The notes: a model not told the origin generated them from the sequence alone. A stretch of DNA of 64,000 nucleotides from Ridgeia piscesae (GCA_025642075.2 JAODUO010000581.1:102501-166500), one strand, 5' to 3'; shown: positions 11,793 through 23,969, counted from the stretch's first letter. Program-made: numbers and translations.

Positions 11793-11807
11793 TCACTAGA
11801 TGGCGAC
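11793..11807 (+). promoter_or_regulatory. CTCF-like motif
   Basis: TCACTAGATGGCGAC matches 13 of 15 positions of the bilaterian CTCF core CCASYAGRKGGCRSY. Confidence 0.3.
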
Positions 11808-11823
11808 ACAGTGACCCCACCAT

Positions 11824-12375
11824 ACTCCAAAATAAAAATAATAATACACTTTATTTATACACTAAAAGTCCAAACTACAAACTATGTTAAGTAGTGTTGA
11901 CCACATTAATACATTATAAGAAATAAATATAATAAAAGTACAAGTAAAACATATGAGTACGCATATCTAAATCATTGTTGTACAGAAACTTGACTAGAAA
12001 TAGTAAAATTAGTCAGAGATGGCAGAATGAATAAATATATAATAATATACACAGTAGTTAATTATTAATAAATGATTACAGCAATACAATAATTGCTTAA
12101 CTTGTAATTAATAATAAAGAAATAACATATATGTTAACTTGTAAACTAATCATTAATAAATAATTAAAATGGCATGCTAATTGAGCTAATTAAAATAAAA
12201 TATATAAAAGGGTGAAAGGTGTAGAAAAAACAAGACATTAAATGCAATCTTGAAATAATAAGTCTTAGGATGTGTTTTAAACTTATTCATGTTGAACGCA
12301 AATCCCCATGCAGATAGTGCATTGCACACAGTTGCTCCTGCTCGAGAGAAAGAACGGCGCCCATATCGTTGTAAC
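11824..12375 (-). mobile_element. LINE relic: reverse-transcriptase ORF C-terminus plus 3' UTR
   Basis: On the minus strand 12375-12186 reads RYGRRSFSRAGATVCNALSA, then WGFAFNMNKFKTHP, and a TAG stop at 12186-12188. This fits the familiar C-terminal signature of non-LTR reverse transcriptases (YGxRxFSxAGPxLWNSLP ... FKxxLKT), with W-N-S-L-P decayed to C-N-A-L-S. The AT-rich 3' UTR runs to ~11824, ending in an A/T-rich tract. Only the 3' end is present; it is a dead 5'-truncated copy. Confidence 0.6.
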
Positions 12376-13011
12376 GGGAACCGCTAACAATGCGCTATCA
12401 GCAGATGGCCTACCACGTCGCGCCACTGTTACGGCGGTGACGCCAACGAGTGGGTATTTCTTCTGACTTGGAAGGTACAGTGATCCCTAAATCTAAGACA
12501 CGATAACACCCTGTTCTTGTTGATACGACCCTGGGCGAAGTTACTGTCGCTTTAATATCTATCGGTATTTCATATATAAGCATTATGTGTACGAACAGTG
12601 TATGTTAGAAAGAGCCCCTACTGTTATCAAGGTTCACCTTTCTGTGTGATTCAATGGGAGGCGCAAGAATACGTCACGGGTTGAGTTGCCCTGGTGAACG
12701 AACAGGTCGACCAGAACGGGTGTGGGTTACCTCTACAAGTACAACACAGACGTCTCTGGCGCTGTGGCAGTGGAGGGTCTTGCACATCGACGGTGAAGTC
12801 GGAAGTGCTTATGACTTGTCTCGGAACACTCGGGGTTCTCATCGTGTTTAAGATTATCATCACCATCTGCATGCAACATCAGGCGTTGTTGTGACAGACG
12901 TTCCAAATGCGGGCAGGCTGCCCTTATTCTCGCTTAACCGGCTGCCGAACTACGCCGAGAAGACAGCCTGGTGAGTTTCCCGGCTTTTGAATGTTTATCA
13001 GGCGTGCTCTA
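12376..13011. other. Unassigned stretch
   Basis: CpG-rich at 12340-12960. A plus-strand GTGAGT donor-like site follows AAGACAGCCTG near 12970. Short ORFs on both strands overlap without recognisable domains. No gene can be supported. Confidence 0.4.
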
Positions 13012-13385
13012 TACAATGCTGCCACCTCACGGACACTGGTTAATCCTGCCGTAATTTCATTTTTTATAAACAACTGCAAATTTGTATTTCTATTTATTTA
13101 GTGTTAATGTAAGTTTAATTTTGAATAGTTTTTATAATACACCATTATTTGATAAACAGGTATCCTTATTTAATGTGTATGTTATTCGTGTTGGGCTAAA
13201 CAATGCTGCCACCTCACGGATACTGATTAGTCCTGCCGTAATTCTTATTTTATAAACAACTATAAATTTGAATTTTTACTTATTTTGTGTTAATATAACT
13301 TCAATGTTGAATACTTTTCATAGGATATCATTATCTTGTAAAAGTATATCGTTATTTTAATTTTTATTTCATAGTTGGCCTGAGA
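13012..13385 (+). repeat. Tandem duplication of a ~187 bp segment
   Basis: AATGCTGCCACCTCACGGA occurs at ~13017 and ~13204, each followed by the same sequence (CCTGCCGTAATT, TATAAACAACT, TTAATATAA-like). The two copies are ~187 bp apart and clearly diverged. A third copy of the 16 bp head lies alone near 13474. Confidence 0.8.
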
Positions 13386-14470
13386 GCCAATCAGCGTCTC
13401 TACCCTAATCTGGGGTAGGGCGTAACAAATGCAGAGCGTTTCTTTCCTCAGGCAGAGTTGAGGGGCTTAAAAGTGCTGCCACCTCACGGAGCCTGGGTAA
13501 CCGAGGCTAGGCTGCCACGTGTGGCTCCCATCCGACTGCGTGTGCCGACGATCTGACTGCGTGAAAGTCTTGGTAGCTACCCGGGAGCTTGCTTTCATCG
13601 AGACGTCCACGGATGGCACATCTCAATCCACTTACGGCTATCGGCAAGTCAGACACAACCCTTCTGTTGTAGAGCAGTTCCGCTGGAGACGATAATTGTC
13701 TTTCGACGTTGCTCTCACGAGAAGTCATCTATGTAACGGATCGCGGGACGGGTTTCTTCAGCGTCCGTTTCACCGTTTGAATATGTCGCTCGATGAAACA
13801 GTTGAATTTAGGTAGTTACTGTTTGACCTGACGTTATGTGATAGGAACACCATTGTTCGGCTAACTTTCTGAAGGCATCGAGTGTCGCCCATTGTCGCCG
13901 ATTACCGTTACCCTCTATGGCGAAGAGCGTCTTCACCCTTGTGATGATCGTTGCGTCTCGTCACTGGGCTGGGAATCTCGTGAACGAACGGGAGCTTGGA
14001 GATGTACGATAAACTGACCCGACCGAGATAGGGTGAAACGTGATGAACACAGCGCGCGCGCTTAAGTAGTCAAGTTAGTGTGGTGGTCACTGACAGCAGC
14101 GTTGGTCTGAGTTAGAGCAGTGTCCCAGCCAGACCGTCGCGATATTTTTTCCGTCATCAGTCGGCACTGTCCACGATATGCACGGCTGTCAGCTGCATGA
14201 CAAACGTGTCATCGCCACGGATGTCGGGAATGAGCTGCTGTTTGCATGTAGCGTAGAGTGTGAAGGGCGCCAAGGACGGTGTCTGTGTGTCGACACCGAG
14301 GCTATAGCAGTGTATATGTTGGTTGCTCCAGATAGCGTCAGAATAACCGAAGAGTATGGAAATGTTGTCAAATGAATGATGTGCAGTCTTTCGCGAAGGT
14401 GGTGACCGAAATGGGCAATCTCCCCAACAAGGCGCTTCACGAATCAACATCATTATAGTCCTGCAAAAAT
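13386..14470. other. Unassigned CpG-rich stretch
   Basis: It holds a third GCTGCCACCTCACGGA motif (~13474), a CCAAT box (~13389) and many CpGs, but no frame I recognise. Overlapping ORFs at 13507-13728 and 14157-14442 show no domain. Confidence 0.4.
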
Positions 14471-14478
14471 GCATATAC

Positions 14479-14527
<49 letters not shown>

Positions 14528-14665
14528 CACGCCCGCACGCACGCCCACGGACACACACATACATATACACATACACACATACATACAGATATGTGAATAA
14601 TTCTACATGTAGCTTATGCTTCGTCTCAGGGTATATTTGCATTCAGATGCCTGCCTAGGCATCAT

Positions 14666-14754
<89 letters not shown>

Positions 14755-14762
14755 ATATATAT
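14471..14762. repeat. Two (TA)n tracts
   Basis: (TA)n at ~14477-14523, followed by a short ACGC/ACAC-rich run, and a longer (TA)n at ~14671-14762. The intervening ~130 bp is unique. Confidence 0.95.
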
Positions 14763-14904
14763 AATGACACAGTAGGATTTCAAATACGTAACATCAGTGG
14801 TTCTGTGGCAGTATGTCTGCTCTGGGGCATGCATCGGACACTAGTTTCATGCGAGTTGAGCTACGGCAACATGTTATACTGGACAACGTTAGAGGTATGC
14901 AGTA

Positions 14905-14910
14905 TTTATT
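14905..14910 (-). terminator. Candidate polyadenylation signal of the receptor gene
   Basis: AATAAA on the minus strand, ~354 bp past the receptor stop codon. It is the first canonical hexamer I found downstream, so it is the likely 3' end signal. Confidence 0.4.
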
Positions 14911-15181
14911 ATGTAGAACCTACAGTCGTAAATAAAAACAGACAATAAATATAAAACGTGTAGCAATAGCCCAGTTTCACGGTAATAGTCATTATTCATA
15001 GATAACACGAACATTAAACTAGATATAACTACGATGTATAAAATAACTCCCGTCCCATTCATCGCTGTTGTCCCTGACGTCTAAACCAACCCCCACCAAT
15101 GTAAACCACTGCATTGAAGAAGAATCCTGACGTAAAACATAACATCATTAGTCAAACAAATTATAATAAGTGGCAAGCTGA

Positions 15182-15245
15182 CTGCCCACAAGAGCCCGAG
15201 ATATCTGCCCAAAAGAGCCCGAGATGTCTGCCCAAAAGAGCCCCA
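15182..15245. repeat. Short 24 bp tandem repeat in the receptor 3' UTR
   Basis: Three imperfect copies of a unit beginning TGCCCAAAAGAGCCC lie just past the stop codon of the receptor gene. Confidence 0.7.
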
Positions 15246-15263
15246 CGATCGACATATTCCAGA

Positions 15264-17490
15264 TCAACATTCAACTGTTGATGTTTCGTTTGTTTCGTTA
15301 AAGTCACCGTGTTCTATTCTGTCAGCGAAGTCGCAGTGTTTTTGAGACACGGCCGTGTCTGTGTTGGCTGTACTTAGTAAACACTCCCCAGCCCCATCCT
15401 CTTGCCCCACCCCGTCTTTCCCCCTCTCCCTCTCCCTCTCCCCCTCCGTCTCCCCACTCCGCCTTTTCTCAGAACGGGTCCACGAAACTGTTTTCCCATT
15501 TTTCACAACAACTTCATTGTCATCGGTGGAGTCGTCAGACACCTGGTTGCTACCGGCAACCGCCACCTGGTGGAGCGCTTCGTTACTACAACTTGGCGAC
15601 AGGTTGGTGACTGTCGTCACTTTGCTGTCCTTGCGCTCGCTGGTGGTGTCATAGGGTAGCGGCATGTCACCACACGTGCTGACACTGCGGCCTGTCTTCA
15701 CAGGCATTGGTGATACGACACTGTCATAGCCGTTGTCATCCTCCGCGTCGTCAGGGCAACAGACGCAGTGGTCCACGGCGGAGGTGACAGACTGCGCGAG
15801 ACGGGACGCGTGGGAGTCGCGCGACGGACCCTTCACGTGACCGTCCACGCACGGCGCGTCACCGCGACCGTCGCCGCCGTCAATCGGCGTGTCCTCGACG
15901 GCGTCCGGCGCGGCCGCGACGACAGCGCCACCTTGCGGAAGGTTTCTGAGTTGCGTGGGCTGCGTGACGAGGTTGTGCACGGTGCTGCGGGAGTGCGACA
16001 TGGACACCGGGTGACTGTTGGCCGTGCGGTACTTCATGATGCGTCGCTCGCACACCCCGCACCGACTCATCATGCCGAACAGGTCCTTGTGGAACTGCTT
16101 CGTGAAGAGGGCGTACAGGAAGGGGTTGGCGCACGAGTTGAGGGGGAAGAAGAACACGAGGAGGATCTTCGACTCGGTGACGGTGATGAGCGGGTGGCCG
16201 AATGCCGCCGTGAGGCCGAAGAACGCGATCGGGAAGAGACACGTGAAGTCGGTGAAGACAAGCAGCGCCATGCGCTTTGCGATGTTCGCGTCGTTCGAGC
16301 CGATGACGCCGTTGTCGACGTGCACCTGGCGGTACATGTCGAAGTAGCACGCACAGATGGCGACGAAGGCCGCCGCGTTGATGATGAGCAGGGCGAAGAC
16401 GTACACCTTGTCGACGGCGCGGGTCGTCTCCATCGGCAGACAGATGCTCGTCTTGCTGTAGCTGCTCACCCCCACGAGCGGCAGGGTCGCCATGAGCAGG
16501 GCAAACACCCACCCCGACAGCAGGATGGCGGCCGCCTGTCGCAGCCGCAGACGCTTGGTGAGGTGGATGGCGTGTCGGATGGCGTACCACCGCTCCATCG
16601 TGATGACGGTGAGGGTGAAGACGGAGTAGCAGGTGGAGAAGACGGCAAGGAACCCCGCCACCTGACAGCCACCCTCGTACTGCCAGGGGATGGAGAAGTT
16701 GAAGTAGACGCCCTGCGTGTGCAGGTCGATGGCAGCCAGTAGTAGAAGGTACATGCTGAGGGTGAGGTCGGCAAACGCGAGGTTGCACATGAGGAACTTG
16801 GAAACAGTGAGGCGGTAGCTGCTGCCGAGGCTCACGATGAGCACCATGAGGTTGCCCAGGAGGGCGGTGATGATGACGGCCCACACGACCACCCTCAGCC
16901 AAGTGAGTCCCATCACGTCCTCACAAGGGTTGAAGGCGTCCGGCAGCGGGCTGCACTGAGCCTGCTTCATCCGCTCGACAATGCCCAGTCCACAGTGGAT
17001 CACCCTTGTGTATGTCTCGTTCGGGTTGAGGGTGCTTGTGTGCCACACCCCCTGGGGGTTGTTAGCCCCGCTTTGATTGGCCCACGACGAAGCGCCCGCT
17101 CGACGACGACTTCGCCGGTCGGTCAGGGACTGCTTTAGCCATTTTGGCACAACTGTCGGCATGACTATGTCAAACAACTGGACCGCGTCTGACAGCGAGG
17201 TGGGTGTGGTGACTTTGGTGACGGTGGGTGTGGTGACGGTGGTGTGCACCGTTGACGCACACTCCAGCGCTACGCGGCGCTGGAAAGCCAGCCACGCACT
17301 CCGGTCCTGCTTCTCAGGGTGACTGAAGGCGCAGCAGTGCTGGGGGTAGGTCAACTTGGCCTCCGTGACAGACGCCAGGCTGAGGACATGGGGGAAGGTC
17401 ATGAGGGACCACACCTCCTGCAGCGCCAGGGTCTTGATGTCTGCCAGACCCGCAGTGGGCAGAGACTCTATGCTCGTCACAGACATGTCT
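15264..17490 (-). CDS. LGR1: Terminal exon of a glycoprotein-hormone-receptor-like GPCR (type-A LGR): last LRR, hinge, 7TM, C-tail
   Basis: Encodes the membrane half of a leucine-rich-repeat GPCR of the FSHR/LHCGR/TSHR/Lgr1 class, a plasma-membrane receptor for cystine-knot hormones that classically signals through Gs. The exon opens after GTGTTACAG at 17490 and gives 741 codons to the TGA at 15264. In exon residues: last LRR 1-45 (DMSVTSIESLP), hinge with the diagnostic HCCAF (51-55) and PDAFNPCEDVMG (183-194), TM1 ~196-221, TM2 ~228-254, TM3 ~274-296 followed by ERW (299-301, the class form of DRY), TM4 ~318-340, TM5 ~360-384, TM6 ~406-430 with an IAKRMALLVFTDF approach, TM7 ~440-462 with NPFLY (455-459), and a palmitoylation-type CGVC (477-480). 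Cys275 and Cys350 can form the usual TM3-ECL2 bond. NxS/T sites are present in the hinge and ECL1. The tail (~260 residues) is far longer than in vertebrate receptors. The exon is GC-rich, which creates long shadow ORFs in other frames. Confidence 0.93.
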
Positions 17491-18160
17491 CTGTAACACA
17501 AACACAGTCTCTGTCAATGCAAGCACATGGTCTCCATTAACACAAATTGGTCTCCGTCAACACAAACATAGTTTTGTCAAGATAAACAGTCTACATCAAT
17601 GCTAACACAGTCTGTGATAAATGAAAACACAGGTTTATGTCTATGCAAGGAAACGATCTCTTAAACAAAGACAGGTCTCTCAACACAGTACAATTGTCTC
17701 TGTCAACACAGGGCTCTTGTCAATAAAACACGGGTATTTATTAACACAAACACAGTCTCTGTCAATGCAAACAGAGACATTGACACAGACATAGAGTTCT
17801 GTCAGCACAGGTCTCTGTCAACAAAAAAAATGGTCACTATCAATACAAACACAGGTTCTATGGATAGAAAAACAGGCCTCTGTCAGTACAAACACTGGTC
17901 TCTGTCACACAAGTAATAACAATGTAAGCAAAAACGACAAGTTATGACATAACATGATGTGTCAGTGACAGGAGACGGTGCAGTAGAGCTCTGTGGCAGA
18001 AGTGCTTAAGAAACAAAGTTGTTCTACTCTATGGAAATGAATAAGTAACGTGACAGTCTGTTGAATGGCGGGTACAATGAAGTAGTGTGTCAATGTCAGA
18101 GTCTCACCATAGTACCTGGAAAAGAGACAACACCAGCAACACATGCAGTACACATGATCA
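17491..18160. repeat. Degenerate ~20 bp repeat in receptor intron 8
   Basis: Variants of GTCTCTGTCAACACAAACA recur irregularly from ~17500 to ~17910. They have diverged too far to give a fixed period. The rest to 18160 is unique intron. Confidence 0.7.
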
Positions 18161-18182
18161 TTGTCATCTGTCATTAAATGGT

Positions 18183-19866
18183 CCCCATGAGCTTACAGTT
18201 ACTGAATGATCCCCACGAGCTTGCAGTTACTGTATAATCCCCATGAGCTTGCAGTTACTGTATGATCCCCATGAGATTGCAGTTACTGTATGATCCCACG
18301 AGCTTGCAGTTACTGTATGATAGCCACGAGCTTGCAGTTACTGTATGATCCACATGAGCTTGCAGTTACTGTATGATCCCCATGAGCTTGCAGTGACTGT
18401 ATGATCCCCACGAGCTTGCAATTACTGTATGATACCCACGAGCTTGCTGTTACTGTATGATCCCCATGAGCTTTCAGTTACTGTATGATACCCACAAGCA
18501 TGCTGTTATTGTATGATCCCCATGAGCTTGCAGTTACTGTATGATCCCAAAGAGCTTGCAATTACTGTATGATCCCCATGAGCTTGCAGTTACTGTATAA
18601 TCCCCATGAGCTTGCAGTTACTGAATGATTCCCATGAGCTTGCAGTTACTGTATGATCCTGATGAGCTTGCAGTTACTGTATGATCCCATGAGCTTGCAG
18701 TTACTGTATGATCCCCATGAGCTTGCAGTTACTGTATGATCCCCATGAGCTTGCAGTTACTGTATGATCCCCATGAGCTTGCAGTTACTGTATGATTCCC
18801 ATGAGCTTGCAGTTACTGTATGATCCCCATGAGCTTGCAGTTACTGTATGATTCCCATGAGCTTGCAGTTACTGTATGATCCCCATGAGCTTGCAGCTAC
18901 GGTATGATCCCTATGTGCTTGCAGTTACTGTATGATCCCATGAGCTTGCAGTTACTGTATGATCCCATGAGCTTGCAGTTACTGTATGATCCCATGAGCT
19001 TGCAGTTACTGTATGATCCCATGAGCTTGCAGTTACTGTCTGATCCCATGAGCTTGCAGTTACTGTATGATCCCATGAGCTTGCAGTTACTGTATGATCC
19101 CATGAGCTTGCAGTTACTGTCTGATCCCATGAGCTTGCAGTTACTGTATGATCACCATGAGATTGCAGTTACTGTATGATTCCCATGAGCTTGCAGTTAC
19201 TGAATGATCCCCATGAGCTTGCAGTTACTTTATGATTCCCATGAGCTTGCAGTTATTGTATGATCCCTATATGCTTGCAGTTACTGTATAATCCCCATGA
19301 GCTTGCAGTTACTGTATGATCCCATGAGCTTGCAGTTACTGTATGATCCCATGAGCTTGCAGTTACCGTATGATCCCATGAGCTTGCAGTTACTGTATGA
19401 TCCCATGAGCTTGCAGTTACTGTATGATCCCATGATCTTGCAGTTACTGTATGATCCCATGATCTTGCAGTTACTGTATGATTCCCATGAGCTTGCAGTT
19501 ACTGTATGATCCCATGAGCTTGCAGTTACTGTATGATCCCATGAGCTTGCAGTTACCGTATGATCCCCATGAGCTTGCAGTTACTGTATGATCCCCATGA
19601 GCTTGCAGTTACTGTATGATCCCCATGAGCTTGCAGTTACTGTATGATCCCATGAGCTTGCAGTTACTGTATGATCCCCATGAGCTTGCAGTTACTGTAT
19701 GACCCCATGAGCCTGCAGTTACTGTATGATCCCCATGAGCTTGCAGTTACTGTATGATCCCATGAGCTTGCAGTTACTGTATGATCCCATGAGCTTGCAG
19801 TTACTGTATGATCCCATGAGCTTGCAGTTACTGTATAATCTCCATGAGCTTGCAGTTACTGAATAA
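18183..19866. repeat. 27-28 bp minisatellite, ~61 copies (receptor intron 8)
   Basis: The unit is close to CCCCATGAGCTTGCAGTTAC plus TGTATGAT. A one-base difference (CCC or CCCC) gives 27 or 28 bp. The edges are more diverged than the core. Small ORFs here are repeat-derived. Confidence 0.96.
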
Positions 19867-20758
19867 GCGGACATTTACTGGATGGTGCTCGTGAGTTTGC
19901 AATCATTGAATGATCCCTGTAGATAACCGAGTAATCATTACAAGGTTGCAGTAAATGAATTATCCCCGTGGTCTTGCAATAATTGAATGATCCCTATGAG
20001 TTTGAAATCTCTGAATGATCCAGGGAATTTGCACCTTGATTGGTTCCAGTAAGATAATCATCACTAAATGATCCCAATGATCTTGCAGTCAGTGAATGAT
20101 CCATTCATGGAATGATCCTGTGGGCTTGAAGTCACGACAAACTCTCACCCAACTCTTTCATGGTACCACTGGCTGGGGCAACTAACTTCCTGTGTCTCTT
20201 TTTATTGTGTGTGTATTTCTGCTGACAAATTGTTTTGATGGTTGTGAAATTGGAGCGATTAATGCCAGACAGAGATGCCAAGACGCATCACGAAGCACGC
20301 CAGCAATTGTTGTAAAAAGGGTGGTCTAGCTGTCGCTTCCTGGAAGGCCTCATATAGCTCAACCAACCAGCTGCTGCAGCCAGGACGAAGGCTGACAGTG
20401 TAGCCCGAGAGGAGGAAGAATTAACCAGACACGTGTAGTTTGAGACAACATTAATATGTAGTTTGTGAAGAAAAATTATGGCGAAAGAGCTGCTTTAACA
20501 TGTACACAAGACAGAACAAATATAAAGATGGCACTGACGTTATGTAACAGGATGATTATATAACAAAGAAATGGTAGAACAAACGCCAAGAGGCAGAAAG
20601 TGGACCAACGCGTACAAACAATGTCAGATGGAGGGAGAAGAGGTAGTGAAGGAGAGAAGATAAATACACCACCAGAGATTCAAAAGTATGGGCCGATGCT
20701 GTTCACAAGATATATTTAAGGTCTTTATATGTAATCATAGTTACGCTCAGGAACTTAC
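19867..20758. other. Receptor intron 8, unique part
   Basis: The minisatellite decays over ~19867-20130 into half-recognisable units. The remaining ~620 bp shows nothing identifiable. Confidence 0.6.
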
Positions 20759-20833
20759 AACATTTCCAGAGTTGTTATGTTGGCAAATGCATTCTCTTCC
20801 AAAGTTCGCAGTGTGGGATTGCGACGGATTTTT
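20759..20833 (-). CDS. LGR1: LGR LRR exon (equivalent to vertebrate exon 8)
   Basis: A 75 nt exon after acceptor TTTTCAG, closing TT|GTAAGT. It encodes one leucine-rich repeat, KIRRNPTLRTLEENAF then ANITTLEM, and the split codon gives Leu with the next exon. Phase-2 on both sides, so it splices in frame to 17490 as ...LEML-DMSVTSIESLP. It aligns with the FSHR repeat that carries a vertebrate exon 8 boundary. Confidence 0.88.
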
Positions 20834-21354
20834 CTGAAAAAAGGAAAAATCACTTTAGCTGATGTGTGGTTTATACGCTGCTTATTGGCAAAAAGTACAA
20901 TAAAGTCACAAATAATAAAACATTCTACAGTTCGTCTAGTATGTCATGGTTTATATCTCATCTCCATCAGTTATTTGTAAAATATGAAACCAATGATTTT
21001 TTTAAAATACACATGTAGATAAGTTTTACACTGGTAAGTGTGACTCTTAAAATAAATATGTTATGTAGAATATGGAAATAACCACCTGTAAGAACTAGTT
21101 ATTTTCATAAATATATTATAAAACATTGTGATCCACTTTACTAGAAAACTTGGTTGGATGCAAACTGCATAAAACATAAAAAGAAAACATAGGACACATG
21201 TAATATTACGTGATTGAAAATAGTGACTAAAACAATATAATTATTAGGTCAAAAATGGCATATAGACGCATTTATAACAAAATGAATGCCGGATCATACA
21301 GTGTGTGCTTAAATCGAATTACAGCGGATGCTGAACATTGTACTTCACACTCAC

Positions 21355-21423
21355 ATGTTGTGGATCTTGGACCCAGCAAATGCATAATTCTTGACTGTTG
21401 TGAGGACATTGTCGTCCAGTAAC
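21355..21423 (-). CDS. LGR1: LGR LRR exon (equivalent to vertebrate exon 7)
   Basis: 69 nt, acceptor TTCCCACAG, donor AT|GTGAGT. Encodes LLDDNVLTTVKNYAFAGSKI then HN. It is the shortest repeat, as in FSHR, where exon 7 is also the short one (its ...AFNGTQLDEL matches AFAGSKIHNI here). Phase-2 on both sides. Confidence 0.88.
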
Positions 21424-22289
21424 CTGTGGGAACAAAGATAATACTAATAACTACCCGGGTAAGTCTTTATTTCACACACTGAAAGTGGCAACAACATAAT
21501 CTTTAAGACAGTTGTTTTAATCCTGATGCTGTTAATCATGTTTTGGCTTAAAACACTGTATGTCTTAGAACAATTTCTAAGTGGTATTATTTCACATAAA
21601 AACATGTGACAGTGATTTCTGCTACAGTTTGAACAGCTTTGAATTAAATTTTTAGCCCCATTGTTTATCAATTGTGACTTATAGTTCTTAGCCTTAGGAA
21701 TAAATCTCATGAACCTTTATGCTAAGTTGACCAATAGTTTTAAACAATCTGATAAAAGGACAAGCAAGTTATCCTCACTTCCAGTCTGTTTCGAGTGATA
21801 TCTAACAAAACAATACACAATTGGCCCCCACCTTGTCTGTAAGCATTTTCAAAGTCAAAATTATTGAAACATGCATATACAATGTAATTTGAAAATAATA
21901 ACTTATTTGCATAATGCAGTCATGTCTCACTGATCTGGTCCTCAATAATCTCATTTTTTCATGAATTGTTTTGTGTGGGAACCATCTTAATACTATATAT
22001 AAAAAGGTGTCTTGCTAATCTGCATCTGACCAAAAACCTTGCGGACCAAAGTGTGAGGATAAACGTCACGTGATGCGGTAGTTCCCACTTTCTACATGAA
22101 TTTATGATGGGTGGATATTTATAGAATTTACAACGGAGGTTTCTGCTGTGGCAGTTATGTCCTTATGTCAAATAATACATAGCTCAATTGAGTCATTGGG
22201 GACCGGATCGTGAATGAGAATGGTAGGTAACCCAGCATAACAATGATAGGGCGCGGCCAATACTTGTGTCCTTTCACACTGTGCACAAC
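21424..22289. other. Receptor intron 6, unique AT-rich part
   Basis: No exon, repeat or mobile element recognised. Confidence 0.5.
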
Positions 22290-22845
22290 AGTGTCATGTT
22301 ATGCTGACGGTGTTGCTGACACTCTCTCTGTGTCATGTTATGCTGACGGTGCTGCTGACACTCTGTCTGTGTCATGTTATGCTGACAGTGCTGCTGATAC
22401 TCTGTCTGTGTCATGTTATGCTGATGGTGCTGCTGACACTCTGTCTGTGTCATGTTATGCTGATGGTGCTGCTGACACTCTGTCTGTGTCATGTTATGCT
22501 GATGGTGCTGCTGACACTCTGTCTGTGTCATGTTATGCTGATGGTGCTGCTGACACTCTGTCTGTGTCATGTTATGCTGATGGTGCTGCTGACACTCTGT
22601 CTGTGTCATGTTATGCTGACGGTGCTGCTGACACTCTGTCTGTGTCATGTTATGCTGACGGTGCTGCTGACACTCTGTCTGTGTCATGTTATGCTGATGG
22701 TGCTGCTGACACTCTGTCTGTGTCATGTTATGCTGACAGTGCTGCTGACACTCTGTCTGTGTCATGTTATGCTGACAGTGCTGCTGACACTCTGTCTGTG
22801 TCATGTTATGCTGATGGTGCTGCTGATACTCTGTCTGTCTATAGA
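22290..22845. repeat. 39 bp minisatellite, ~14 copies (receptor intron 6)
   Basis: The unit contains GTGTCATGTTATGCTGA and GGTGCTGCTGACACTCTGTC. Because 39 is divisible by three, several frames on both strands stay open (for example a 236-codon run), but there is no sign of a gene. The sense product would be an SCYADGAADTLSV repeat. Confidence 0.96.
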
Positions 22846-23615
22846 CTGTCTATAGGACATTACCCACTTGATGAGCACCATAGCAGTGATATTGTTTTAA
22901 TAGATTGCAGTCTACCATTGTCTTGTTATAATGTCTCCAAAATAGAGCTATAGCACCAGTGCCTACGTTATCCTTATCACTGATGATTGTGTAAATGAAA
23001 TGTCTTAAAGGTGGCTCCTCGATACTGCAGTGATAGCATGGTCTTAGTGGAGTGTCCTGAGTCTGCGTTGTATTATCAATTACCATGGTTGCTGTGATTT
23101 TCATATTTGTATTGTTCCGAGTTGTTTTACACGGATGTGTTGTATGTACCCAGTATGTATTATTTGAAATATTGGTCTAATAAAACTAAATTATTCTTTT
23201 TCAACATAAATACACAGTTACATCATTTTAAATATTCTCTACCATGGTGCCATTAAAAATGTTGACAACCACAACCTTACACACCATATCTTCACTCTTA
23301 GTACAATTAACATTTGTGCAGAATTCATCACGTGAACACATTTATGTTTCGCGTTCTACATAATGTATTTATATGCATTCATGCATGCTTGCACTTAGCA
23401 AACAAGTCCAAACAGTTCTGCTAAATATACACTAGAGTATATTTTTCTATAGGATGTCACTGGAAATATTTCTAGAGAAATGTTTTACTACATAATTCTG
23501 TTGAATATTGTATAGAATGCAAAAGAGTTATGAAAACTAATTTAACAGAAAGAATCTTGAAAAGGCTATGGAATTCTACAGATTTTTCTTTAGAATTCTA
23601 AATAATTGTTTTCTA
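22846..23615. other. Receptor intron 6, unique part
   Basis: AT-rich DNA with no recognised feature. Confidence 0.5.
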
Positions 23616-23880
23616 AGTGCGTGTGTGCGTGTGTGCGTGTGTGCGCGTGTGCGCGTGTGCGCGCGTGTGCGCGTGTGTGCGTGTGTGCGTGCGTGCGTGT
23701 GTGCATGTGTGTGCATGCGTGCGTGCGTGTGTGGGCACGTGAGTGTGCATGTGTGCATGCGTGTGTCTGTGTGTCTGTGTGTAGTGTGTACCCCGGCATG
23801 TGTGTGTGACTACATTGCATGTGTGTGCTTGCGTGTTTATGTGTGCATGCATTTGTGCATGTGAGTGTGTACACATGGTC
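23616..23880. repeat. (GT)n/(GTGTGC)n microsatellite beside an exon
   Basis: Imperfect GTGTGC/GTGTGT runs, decaying toward 23880. The downstream exon donor is at 23894, so this repeat sits almost against a coding exon. Confidence 0.93.
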
Positions 23881-23894
23881 GTGGTTGTACTCAC

Positions 23895-23969
23895 AGAAGT
23901 CCAACTTCAGGCATGAGGTGGGAGAATGCGCCGGGCTCCAATGATGCTATCATGTTCCCGCTGAGGTCT
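23895..23969 (-). CDS. LGR1: LGR LRR exon (equivalent to vertebrate exon 6)
   Basis: 75 nt, acceptor TGTTCCCAG, donor CT|GTGAGT. Encodes DLSGNMIASLEPGAFSHLMP then EVGL, a canonical LxLxxNxIxxLxxxAF repeat. Phase-2 on both sides. A (GTGTGC)n microsatellite ends only ~15 bp past the donor. Confidence 0.88.

Noticed and set aside
15768..16902. Long open frames of 324 codons (plus) and 340 codons (minus) overlapping the receptor
   Set aside because: They lie in other frames of the GC-rich 7TM exon, have Arg/His/Pro-rich composition and no domains. They follow from GC bias at codon position three.
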